Part shown: positions 44,640 through 54,820 of the stretch, piece by piece | Position numbering within the stretch: the first letter of the stretch is position 1 | How the letters are laid out: each line of letters opens with the position of its first letter | Source: Bryoerythrophyllum caledonicum | Taxonomy: Eukaryota; Streptophyta; Bryopsida; Pottiales; Pottiaceae | Direction of reading: 5' to 3' | DNA length: 64,000 nucleotides | Assembly (NCBI GenBank): GCA_963971425.1 | Contig: OZ020514.1 | Location: forward strand, 28,012,602-28,076,601 | Notes under the pieces: generated by a model | Told to the model about the DNA's origin: nothing | Seen by the model: only the letters and a program-made list of their open reading frames with translations | The model's database searches: none | Program-made: the position numbers and the translations under genes

Positions 44640-46780
44640 ACGAGCCTTACTTGCAAAGTGAATATCATCAACTTGTCGGACAAAACATTCAAGCTATGGC
44701 AAGAAGTCATTTCCGCAGCCGCTCATGGAGACGTCATCGACGTTGACTAGAAAGGATACCCGATGCCAAAGTTCAAGGACACCAACTTTTGGGTTACAAA
44801 GAAAAATGGAGTGCTTAATCGCAAGTTCTTCAAATTTCTAGGCTATACGTCCGAGGTTGACCTTGCAAAGATGTGCAAGCACTTTGTGGCTGAATTTGTC
44901 CCCGAAGGTTGTTTTCAAGCAACCTCTGAATGTAGTCGAGGATTGCTATTTCGTAAAGGACTAGTTTGAACGGAAGAAGAACAAAGAGGTTGTGCGTGCG
45001 GGGTTCAACATCATCGATGCGGAGCTAAAATTGTTCAACAACCACGGAGATTACTATATGTTTAGATGGAAGAAGTTCAAGACCAAGTACAACGTGTCCA
45101 AGACTTTGATGCGTGTCCTCCTGGACTTAGATTAGCCGGATTTGTACTATGCAAATGCAAAGCAGACCAAATTCCGGATTTGTACATATGAGGACCTCCC
45201 TCCTTGCGCCAAAAAATTCTTTTGAGTCTTTCTTCATGAAAGGGCAGAGATCGTCGAAGCACTTGTGGCTTTGTACTTCCGTGGCTGCTTGTGCCGGATT
45301 TTGTGCGAATGCTCTTTTTCTCAAGAAACATCTTACTATAATCCCCGTTGTGAAGAAGGTGTATAGAGCTTTGGGGCTTTTGTTATACAAAAGTCATCGG
45401 AAATACAACAAGCTTAAGTATCCCATGCATTTGAACGAGCTTAGAATGGTGTTCATCATCAAGGTGCTCCAACTCTTCAGAAAACAAGATAAAGCAATGG
45501 TGGAGATGTTTTCGGGGATGAAGCTGTAGAGCGCTTGTGTGGTAAGTCAACGTTTGCTTTAGCTCAAATCGAGCTAAATTCCAGCAACCGTTATACCATG
45601 CTAAACCTTGCTATCTTACTGCTCCCATATCTAACCATGTTTTGGATGTTTTTTAGATCATTTTTTGAGTAGTTTTGATTTCAAGTCTTTTTCTTTCTAT
45701 CATTAATATTGCACTACTTTAGTTTGAATCAAGCTAAAGTGCAGCAAAAACAACCTCTTCTATCTGCGCTTTCTTGTGAGGCCAAGGATTACAAAAAATA
45801 ATATAGTAGTACTACATGTTGGAACAAGCCATTATGTGTGCACTTTAGCTAGACCCGAGCTAAAGTGCACATTGACCCGTCTGCTAGACATTCTTGATGG
45901 TTTATATGAGCTGACCAAAGGTGTATTATATGTGCATGTTTCTTCGTGCCCAAATGTTGAACTTGGAGGCTTTCTACATTGCGTACACAAACAAGGAGTT
46001 GGATTTTGACGAGGTCATAGAGGTTGGGTTGATGCTTGACGGGAAAGATTTCTTGGTCAATGGATATCACGTGAATATGATGATTTTCCCACTCCTTGGC
46101 AAGGCCCGTCTAAAGGAGAAAGGAAAAGTGGGCGACGGCGTGTAAGATAATGACAAGATTTGGAGCAGTATTGGAGGAACTTTAAGCCTAAGCGCAAGAA
46201 CCTTGGCAGCTAAGTCAGATGATGACTTTGACGACATTGCTCCTCTAAAACATGATAGCAAGACGCATTCCAAAGTCGGTGAAACCATAGGTGTCAGCTG
46301 TCAGCGCATGTGCCCTCATCGTCTAGACTTTCCAGAGTTGGACTTGTCGGTCATCAACGAAAGACGTCGTTCATCTATTGTGTTGGGCAAACCATCTAGT
46401 TTGCCTCAATGGAAAAGAAACAACGTCATCGGCACAACGGCCAACTCTCTTTTGGCCTTTGCAAGCACTATAGGAGAGGAAACTTGGTTTAGCATCCTCT
46501 AGAAAATGCTCAAAGAGGAGGCCCTATTACGTACATTGATGGTGTAGTGTATGGCAGAGCGCGACGAAGAGATGAGAGGGCTTAGGCGCAGCGGGACGAG
46601 GACATGAAGAATTTGCAAGCAAAGCAACATGACGAGATGATGACAATGTTGAAGTCGCTTGACACCAAGCTTTTGCCTCCGATACAGCATGCTCCAATCG
46701 TTGAGCGTCCACACTCCTCGGAAGAAGGGAGCGATAGTCAATCTGATGGCTCTCTTCAGCAGCCCTTAGCTACTCAATGA
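44640..46780 (+). pseudogene. Decayed gene of unknown family directly after copy 2
   Basis: A coherent plus-strand protein is visible through frame changes. It includes VNIINLSDKTFKLWQEVI, then KFFKFLGYTSEVDLAKMCKHF (45-kb region, 68-codon frame at 44763), then RWKKFKTKYNVSK, then a 126-codon frame at 45149-45529 containing KKVYRALGLLLYKSHRKY. A GTAAGT donor-like site at 45541 follows, and the next 350 bp look intronic. A second part at 45921-46145 and 46203-46502 continues, and the final piece ends in an acidic, Ser-rich tail near 46779 (EEGSDSQSDGSLQQPL). Stops include TAG near 44750. No domain is recognised. Whether it was once fused to copy 2 is uncertain. Confidence 0.45.
45838..45870. 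repeat. Perfect hairpin with 13-bp arms and related hairpins nearby
   Basis: GTGCACTTTAGCT and its reverse complement flank a 7-nt loop. Related dyads (TTTAGCTcaaatcGAGCTAAA near 45559 and CTTTAGtttgaatcaagCTAAAG near 45718) are followed by (G/T)CAGCAA, so the motif recurs about every 120-160 bp. A weaker version is near 47010. All lie in intron-like or intergenic DNA. Confidence 0.75.
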
Positions 46781-47149
46781 GGCTTCGAGCAGCTACTGTT
46801 CGCACTTTGGTATTGCCAGCTTATACATCCCCTTTGGCATTGTTCATTCTTGCTCAATCATACAGAGATATGCCGAACTCATTGTTAAGTTAATCCCCCA
46901 AAGATTTAGTATAACGTAGGCTTGTTTTTTAGGTGAAGTATTTTTGAAAATGTCAAATTTTGTACAAACTTTTGTTGTATATATTACGACGAGATTGTTG
47001 AGCACTTTTGCTCGACTTGAGCTAGACTGCTCCATATTTGTAACTTTCGTTTGTACCAATCTCTATAATGAATGGGTGTAGATAGTTGTGAAGTTGAAAT
47101 GTCTAGATTTAGGTTTTGATAATGAAGTCATTGCCCCCACAATCATAGA

Positions 47150-47778
47150 AGAGGTCATTCAAGCTCTTGTCTCAGTCGTAAAAAAGGTCGTCCATGCCGT
47201 TGTTGTCCGAGAGCTCCCTCCTCTCATCCCACGGATACGACTTCAACTTGTTGAAGAATACATCAATGACCTTAACAACTTCTAGGATTCTTTGGGATCT
47301 ATGGGGGTCTCGATAGAAACTCACTGGCACGATGAATTTCTTGAGGTATTTATCCCTACACACCTTACACTTCATCACCCTCCCGTTTCAATTTGCATGT
47401 AGCGTTATGTAATTTTTTGAACGATCTATGCTTGAAGAAGTAATGCCGTTCTCTCCTTTGGCATTTTAAACCAAGTCTGCAAGGCATCAATAAGTGATGC
47501 GAGTATTGTAGAAGAAATATCTAAAGTCCCATCACATTTCACCCGCAGGTGTTTAGTGTTGTGCTCAACCTCAATGGGATTCTATGTACGTGTGAGCTTG
47601 CATAGTAGGCCAGAGGATTCAAGAACTCTGACTTCTCTATGCACTCGCCTACGTTACTAATCGAAGTAGCGTAGAGGGTACGCTTAAAGTGTTTCGAATT
47701 TCTCACGAAGTTGTCTAGGTTTGCTGTTGTCAGGATTTGGAGAATGATGATGGCATCTACAACCATGGAGATATGCAA
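47150..47778 (-). pseudogene. Minus-strand coding relic, family unknown
   Basis: Minus-strand frames 47778-47539 (79 codons; TANLDNFVRNSKHFKRTLYA, then ECIEKSEFLNPLAYYASSHV) and 47378-47172 (68 codons; FIVPVSFYRDPHRSQRILEV, then KVIDVFFNKL) have consistent protein-like composition and the same strand. They are probably parts of one broken gene. No domain is known to me. It is opposed to the flanking plus-strand relics, so it is probably a separate insertion. Confidence 0.4.
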
Positions 47779-47931
47779 ATATCTTTTTCAACATTGTCCT
47801 ACTATCCTATCATGATCTTAGGTTGGGAGAATTGTGATAGGGTTTCGGAGCGTAGGATCAGTGCCAGGACAATCTACAGAAAGGAACATGGCACTCAGAA
47901 GGACATCTAATAGAAGACGCTGTCAAACCAT

Positions 47932-48267
47932 TTGTTTAATGGGTCGGGTGGTGAATATACACCGGCAAATACGCTTATCATTGACAATAGCCCAAATAAG
48001 CACATGCTTGAATTTCTAAAAGAAGTCCTCTTACTTCCAACTTGGTCGCACAATCATGATGGTGTCAAAGAGGATTTGGTTCTAGTGGAGGAATTGTTGC
48101 CCTCTCTCATTGACCTTCATTTGTTGGGTGGCGGTCTAGCGCAATCTCAATTTGAACATCCTTCATATCATGACATATTCTGTAATGATCAAGAGATATG
48201 TGGTCAATTCACGGACATCTCAAATGCAATTGAAGCCTCTAAGATTGTGCGTTGTTCAAGCCGTTAG
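47932..48267 (+). pseudogene. C-terminal fragment of an FCP1/NIF (SCP-like) phosphatase domain
   Basis: The frame reads GGEYTPANTLIIDNSPNKHM, then LLLPTWS, then an acidic spacer and LVLVEELLPSLIDLHLLGG. In the FCP1/NLI-interacting phosphatase family (HAD superfamily; dephosphorylates protein serines such as in the RNA polymerase II tail) the late motif is LxxDNSP or LxxDDSP, followed by a D..L..LLP.L..L helix. This matches well. The catalytic DxDxT motif would lie upstream and is not found; upstream sequence is in other frames with stops near 47910. The frame has no proper ATG (TTG at its start) and ends at 48267. It is therefore a fragment. Confidence 0.55.
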
Positions 48268-48324
48268 GAATGCTTAGATCTCTTACGGTTTGGGTCAACA
48301 AGGGCTAAATTGTATTAATGATGT

Positions 48325-48540
48325 ACTTAACTATTTCTAGACTTTGCAAAGTCCAGAAATAAGGAAGAAGGATTTTTTGTTTAGTAAAATATTGGCACCA
48401 AAAAAATTGAATAGAATACTCAGTGAATAAATTTTCATCAACCATCCGGATATCTCCCAATGATTTTAGTAATACGAAACGAACCAATGATAGTGATGCA
48501 AAATATAAAACAAGCGTGGAATTTCCTTAGTCACGATTGT
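48325..48540 (+). repeat. Repeat family terminal segment, copy 1, with 30-bp palindrome
   Basis: This segment matches 62440-62650 in the same orientation: a GACTTTGCAAAGTC palindrome centre, AAGGAAGAAGGATTTT, AAAATATTGGCACCAAA, CCGGATATCTCC and AACAAGCGT. The palindrome spans 48332-48361, with one mismatched pair. The segment is probably the terminus of the repeat family at 62.4-64 kb. Confidence 0.85.
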
Positions 48541-50089
48541 AGTAGTAATTTTTTTAAATTGATGTAGTTTATGCTGTTTTGGTGTGAATAGATTCTCTAA
48601 ATCCACTTGAATTAGGTTCGGTCATGTGAAAATTAATCAAATAGATGTATGAAGTAGTTTTGGTAGTTAGAATGTGAAACTACCATTATGTAACCACCTA
48701 GAACTATAAGAGAAGAAGAGGAGGACCATAGAAACACTACACACTTAGTTTCGAGGGATTACATTTTACAGTGTTAGTCATTATCTTAGCTTGATCTACT
48801 TGATCATAGTTTGCCATCGATTAGATAGTCGTTATGACTGTATAGTCTTAGTGGTTATGTTCTAATCATATCAAGTGGATTCACTATGCACATATACTAT
48901 CAAATTGATGCGTGATCAGCTGGATAAGTCGGATTATTGGAGTTGTCTGGTCTCACCTATAACACATCAACTAGATTTGCTAACGTGCATACACTCTAAC
49001 TGCAGAAATCTACTTGATATAGAGTTCAGAATTAAGGGGGTATGTGGAGTCATAGTTGGAGAGGTTGTTAAGGGAGTCCAAAGTTACTGTTATCAACTAG
49101 ATGAGAGAGAGTAAGAGATCCATTTGATAAGGAAGTCCATAAGAAGTCCAGGGTTGCTTGGGAGTTACAGCCGTGACTATCGACTGGAATTAAATAAGTT
49201 AATTGTAGAGATGACGATCCTACAATAGCTAAGACTTGAGTTTTCTATCAATTGGAGTTAAGTATAGGTTACTAAGTGTGAGAGTAATATACATGCTTCA
49301 AAATATAATATAGAAATACAAAGTCATCCGGAAATGTGAATGCTTGGTTGAATTATGTTCTACTGGATAATGTGTCCGGCTAACAATATCCACTAGATGA
49401 TTTACTGAATGATTTGACATACAAAAACATTATTTCAATTAAGGATAATCTACTTGATAGGAGGTATGCGCAACCTTCATCTAGGAGAATACTATAACTA
49501 TAATTAGAATTAATTGAGTCTTTGTAATTAAGGAAGATCATGATGGTAAATTGATGTGTGAGAATCCATGAATTGTGATCAAGGCATTTGACATACATAA
49601 GGTGATCTGAAGGGAGGATTGAGATCAAATTACAAGAAGTAAAGATGGAGTAAAGAGGAACAGGAGAATTGCATGAGTTAAGTATTAAAATCCTAATTTC
49701 AATTACGCAACATGGCATAATACCATTTGTAATATAGAATAAGGTGAAAGAATTTTCAATGTTGTGACTATCAAATTGATCATGGATACATCAATTGAAT
49801 ACTAAGGTTACTATAAATTTGATTGGACTAAGAGTGTTCTTGGAATAATAATTAATTCCTTAAAGAAGTATATTTTGGATTAATTCAATAACAAACACAA
49901 TTACAACCTTCATGTGACCTTAAGCTACTTATACACTAATCAAAAAGATCCATTCTCCATAGAAGATCCTAGAATTGAATTGCATGGAGTGTTTTGAAGG
50001 GTTCAATTGAAGATAGAATTTTCTATACTACAGTACTCAAGATCAAGCTGCTTGGTCGTTTCAAAACGATAATGCGTTAGTAAGTCGAC
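48541..50089. other. No gene seen
   Basis: AT-rich DNA with recurring ATC(A/T)ACT(A/T)GAT(A/T)-like words between 48.8 and 49.6 kb (for example AACTAGAT, ACTTGATA, ACTGGAT). These may be a degenerate repeat, but no period was found. Short frames are not supported. Confidence 0.4.
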
Positions 50090-51444
50090 AGCTCGCCTAT
50101 CCGTGAACAAAGATCTCCAAATACCATAATCACTGCAATTCTAATGAAAAATCCGCCCCTAACATCTGCAACGGACAAAAGGACTGACCACTGGTTTCTC
50201 CGAGCCATCAAAATGAAGAGGCGGAGAGCCAGAATATGGAGTATATGCCGCAGTGTCGCCCAAAGAAACGTCAAGTAGCATCACTCTTGGATCGTCCTCA
50301 TCTAACCGTTCACTACGGAGCTCTTCCATTCAATGCGTTAGATATACGGTGAATAGTCACACTATCTAAATTTCTTGTTGTATAGTAGTTGAATCTCGAA
50401 AAGTCATCCACGTCCTCGTAGAAGTGGACCGGAGATCACCGACTCTGAAGTCGATTGAAGTTCGGCTCCGAGTATAACATCCCTCCCTTCAACTCCCGCA
50501 AGTCATCTTGAAGATAAGCGGAGCCGAGCTCTTGCATTCACTTCCATTAAGATACGTAGAATAGTGAAAGTGTCACAATTGTCTAGTGTATGGCAGCGGA
50601 ATACCAAAAGTCCCGCACGTCTCACCGGAAGCAGACGGGAGATCTCTGACTGTTTATTCCATAGAAGTTTCGCTTCTCTTTGACTTTGATAGTTGACAAC
50701 GGCCGCCATAATGCCGGATGTTATCTTTAAGATTGGTGGAGGGAAGGACTTCCATATGCTGCCATGTACAATAGGTGAAATTACGATCGGAGATCTCCAG
50801 ATAAGATAATCACATCTACCATTGTCTAGAATGGGGTCCGTAATAGAAAGAGAGCCCACGTTCATGACAGTACTCAGGCGAACTGAAGAGCACATAATCA
50901 AATCCGGAGATCTCCACCGAGTAAGAAACTGCCATTCATCTCTAGATGGTACTTCAACCAGATTACAGTGAGTAGCTACATGAATAATATAGTCTCTGGG
51001 CCCAACGGAATTTGCCTTACTCAAGTCCACAGGGGGTTGCTGTCTTCATTGCTCGCGGAATAGGCCACATCTTCAGGTAGAAAACTTCTCACATAGTTGC
51101 AAATCACTCAGGCTTCCTCCTGGCAGGTTCCTTTGTAGATTTTAAACAGGCCAGTGCTGAAATGGAAAGGAGCGGTCAAAGACCCAGTACATATCAATCA
51201 TCCGAGTACCTCTCTATAGTTCAACGGATACTATAAGGTTGGCGGCAGAGATAGTACTCCAAATAGGGTATTACTACAAAACGCATGACGCGTGGCTAAC
51301 CATGCCTAATTTTCCATATTATTGAGTCATGACTATGGAATCTACCTTGATTATTTTAATCTCGATGTAATGGCAACTAAAATCAATGACAGTTTCTCTA
51401 CCTACGATCGAGGTATGTAATGAATGGGTGGGTAGGGAGGAGAG

Positions 51445-51452
51445 TATAAAAA
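51445..51452 (+). promoter_or_regulatory. TATA box of repeat family B
   Basis: TATAAAAA lies in a block (GGGTGGGTAGGGAGGAGAG upstream, GGGTTCAAG downstream) that is conserved in the inverted copy, where the equivalent is TATAAGAG at 63405-63412. It is about 90 bp before the conserved ATG at 51537, a normal spacing for a plant promoter and 5' leader. Confidence 0.65.
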
Positions 51453-51536
51453 GGGGTTCAAGAATGCAATCCTCCCTCTGTTTTGTCGTCCAACGTAAAG
51501 TCTTGTTAGTCTAGAGCCAGGGTGGAGAGAGAGGAG

Positions 51537-51955
51537 ATGGCTACCGCAAGTAGGAAGAGGGAGAGGTAAGATACGGATTCAGTAGAGAAGAGAGTTACAC
51601 GTAGGATGGAAAGCAACGTTGAGGAAGTAGAGAAAGGAAGAGATTTTGTTACAGGACGACAGCGGGTACACAAGATAGTACTGTTCTAAACGGCATGTTT
51701 TGGACAAAGTGGAGGACGAGGAGGGGATCAAATATGAAGAAGAGGACAAGGACGAGATTGCCTATGAAGGGGAGGACGAGAAAGAGATCAACTCTGAGTT
51801 TGAGGAGGACCTCAATGGAGATATATTGGCTGAAGTAGAGGAGGAGGACCACCCGTGGTATGCAGATGAGGAGGAATCTTACTCGGAGGGCGGTTGTAGC
51901 CCATTTCAAACTAGATATGACACAGGGTCCAATGTTAATTTGAGACGTGTACTGT
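51537..51955 (+). pseudogene. Acidic ORF of repeat family B, nonsense and frameshift mutated
   Basis: The ATG at 51537 starts MATASRKRER, matching MAFASRKRER in the inverted copy. The next codon is TAA here but GAA there, so this copy has a nonsense mutation. The frame later shifts, and the 85-codon frame at 51700-51957 carries a Glu/Asp-rich stretch ending EEDHPWYADEEES and then CSPFQTRYDTGSNVNL. A basic start followed by a long acidic region suggests a nuclear or DNA/histone-interacting protein, but this is inference. No enzyme domain. The function is unknown. Confidence 0.55.
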
Positions 51956-51959
51956 AGAG

Positions 51960-53608
51960 CCAAAATTCCAAAAATAACTTGTTTCAAAAAATTAAGTGTA
52001 AAAAGGATTGTAGATATATGGAGAATTAAATAATTAATGCTTAAGTTTACACTAAGTGGTTAATTAATTAAAAAGTACCTATTCATATCCAAGAATTAGG
52101 AAATAATGGGAAAAGGGTTGAACTCGCACCCTTTGGAAAGGGAGTACCTTTTCATGAATAGATATGAATAGATGTGAAGATTTAATGGAATTAATCTTAA
52201 TGGTTAATGATAAGGAAAACCTCTTGCCAACATGTTTGCCTCTAGGATGTAGAGTAGAATGACTAGCTTTAATTTTTAGCATTCTTTGCCATTACCATAG
52301 TAATTCCTTGGAGGAAGGTTGGAGTGAGCCCTAGCTTTAGGTGAAAAAGCTAGTTGATGACTCTTAATGTTGTAAGAGTACTTAATTTTATACATATATA
52401 TAATTATTATTGAATTTGCATATGTAGAGTCTTGTGTGTGACTTGAGTCATATGTATAATTGCAATAATATGTGATCTTCATTGACTAAATTTGACATTG
52501 TGTTTTATAAATGCAAGTGTATGCATTAGGTATTAATTGTGGATAAAATTCCTATGCATGAATGCATTATATATTTATTCTTCATGGAATAAGTTAGGGA
52601 AATACCCTTACTATTAAGGTTGTGTGTGTGACCTTGTGTGTATTGGAGTATTAATCATAAGTGTGAGGTTTAATGGAGTTAATACAAAATTAAGTGACTT
52701 AATGCATAAGGAGAGTGGTGCATAAGTACTTATTAGGATCTTAAGTGTGAGTGAACATAAGTTACTTGAGAATATTAAGAATAAGAGTGGAGTTTTTATT
52801 CATGTTAATGCTATTTATGCAATAAACATCAAGAGTCTTAATGCCTTAACGGAAGGGAATTATTGCATAAATAGCATTCATGCATAGGAATCAGGAGTCT
52901 TAATTGCCATGCATTAAGTGACTTAATGCCTTAACGGAAGGGATTATATAAGGTAGGCTAATTTGTGAGCATTATAAAGAATCTATCATAAGAGAATAAG
53001 TAAGGTACAAATACTTAAGGAAGACTTAAGCAAGAGCATAGAAACTTAAAAATATTTAATCCAAGTTTGAACAACATAAGTTTATGAAGATTAAGACCTT
53101 AACTACCAGCAGACCCTTAAGTTTAAGAGCTTGGACTTAAAGGTGTATATGGGTGAGAACATGGGACATCAGTTGCATTAAGTAATATGCACTCCCTCTT
53201 TTGGTAGTCTTAAGTCGGAAACTTAAGAACATGGTTATGTTGATTTGGTCTAAACTGTGCGTGTTCTTAAAAGGATCAGTACTAAGTAAGAGTGTGAGTG
53301 CTTAAGAAACTTAAGACCAGAGGCTATGTCCTTAAGAATATAGAGCCGACCACGAGTGAAGTCTTAAGTAATAGTCATATATTTTAAAGACTAAGTATTA
53401 CGGCTTATGGAGGATAAGTGTAAGTGTAGGATAGTGTTTGTCTTAGAGAGTTAAACATGGATGAGTGAAGTTAAGTGGAGATTTAAGAAGTGAATTCATT
53501 AAGACTTAAGTTAACTTGTATGTGTGATTTTTGAAACTAACCCTTGTATTAAGTACGTGATCACGTGGATCAAGTGGACAGACGTGAGAAGTGGATCGAA
53601 TTGCATGA
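51960..53608. other. TTAAG/CTTAA-dense tract, non-coding
   Basis: From about 52.6 to 53.56 kb the pentamers TTAAG and CTTAA recur far more than base composition would suggest, in both orientations, without a fixed period. A block CTTAATGCCTTAACGGAAGG is present twice (from about 52839 and 52920). No coding frame is supported. The density suggests decay of an old satellite or cryptic simplicity. Confidence 0.55.
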
Positions 53609-53667
53609 GGTTTAGGGTTTAGGGTTTAGGGTTTAATGCAAACCTAGGTTTAGGGTTTAGGGTTTAA
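53609..53667 (+). repeat. Interstitial plant-type telomeric repeats (TTTAGGG)
   Basis: Three to four TTTAGGG units at 53609-53634 and two to three at 53647-53667, separated by a 12-bp spacer. TTTAGGG is the Arabidopsis-type telomere repeat of most plants and many green algae, which supports the plant assignment. It can also act as a telo-box in promoters, but no gene is adjacent. Confidence 0.9.
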
Positions 53668-54820
53668 ACTTGAATTATTAAAGGGCTTAATTAAGGAACC
53701 AATGCAATGAGAATTAATGGAATTTTCCATTAGCCCATCGTGGCATATGTTTAGGAGTTAGTGGTATAAGCACAATCTTAAATGGACTAATGTTCCTTCT
53801 TAAGGCACGAGAGATCCTTTGGAGTTATACTTTGAAGGTGGATCCCTGAAGAATGATGCGAACAGTCCTAATTTTCTAAAATATGGATAAATAACCTTAA
53901 AAACTAACCGAGAGGATAGATTTAACTATAGAATTAAGCTTCAATTACTTAAAACTAGGCGTATGATCATCCCCGTAACAAATCCTATGAAATGTGGGTA
54001 TACTTGGGTGTTTTGTTGGAGTGGTAAAAAATCACTCTACATGTACGCATTGCCACACTTGAAAGATGCTTAGAGCTCTCTAGAGAGGTAGTGTCATGAT
54101 AGAAATTGTTGTAAGATTCAAGAGATTTCTTTGAGATTAGTCACATGTGTCTAATAGACTTACCGTTGTATCAGACGATGTTGTAAAGAGAGCCCACTGT
54201 ACACATACTTGACTCAAACGTCTTTATAATCAACATATTGTCACTTGCTTGAACATTCGCACCTACAGTTCTACTCTTCATGGTGTTGTTACAAGATGAC
54301 AATGAGCAACTAGATAGAATGGTAAGCCCTCAGGGATCAGCGGCATTTTCTTTCTCTAAATTTGCAATTGTTGCTTTCTTCATTTTACGCGGAATGTACC
54401 TTGTAAGTAGGTTAACTTTGCTTGAACAAGTCGCAAAAAACATAGAACTCACATGACACCATACAAGCTTCTCTTGGTCCGGAATTCATGTAGCTTTCCA
54501 ACAGTCCTGGTACTTCCCCTTTTTAGATTCTTCTGCTTGTTATCTGGCTCCCGATACTTAAGAGAAATTGTCTTGGTTGGCATTTCCTTCATCTCTGATG
54601 ACGTCGAAAAATACTCTACTCTGCCAAACAGGGTAGATGTTCGAATTACTAGGTCTTAAACCCAAGACCCCTGACGAATGTCACGCCAAGGATTAAAAGT
54701 GGACTTTAAGGCTTCATAGGGGGGTTTGCAGTAAGGCTCTAAAACCTCATCTTCAAAAGTGATATCTAATGGTTGTGGAAGCAATCCTAGGGGATCCCCA
54801 CCTCCCTTGTGGGGGCTTCC
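53668..54820. other. No gene seen
   Basis: Mixed-composition DNA with a 68-codon plus-strand frame at 54453-54659 lacking any recognised feature. No repeat ends were noticed. Confidence 0.45.

Larger units (their letters stand above)
50090..51955 (+). repeat. Unclassified repeat family B, plus-oriented copy
   Basis: From about 50690 to 51950 this matches the reverse complement of 63020-64000 nearly throughout: the GCCATGTACA block, GATCGGAGATCTCC, the AGTACATATCA block, GACGCGTGGC, ATGGAATCTACC, the TGGGTGGGTAGGGAGGA promoter block and the acidic ORF. The GGAGATCTCC-type palindrome recurs at about 50112, 50431, 50637, 50788 and 50904. Similarity stops abruptly at about 51950. A 175-codon minus-strand frame (51030-50503) lies over this region, but I know no family for it. 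Confidence 0.8.

Noticed and set aside
50503..51030. 175-codon minus-strand open frame in family B
   Set aside because: No domain, and the inverted homologous copy at 63.7-64 kb does not keep a comparable frame in the part I could compare.
51900..51940. DTGS in the acidic ORF as a retroviral-type protease active site
   Set aside because: The surrounding hydrophobic residues of an aspartic protease are absent and the ORF is too short; the match is probably chance.
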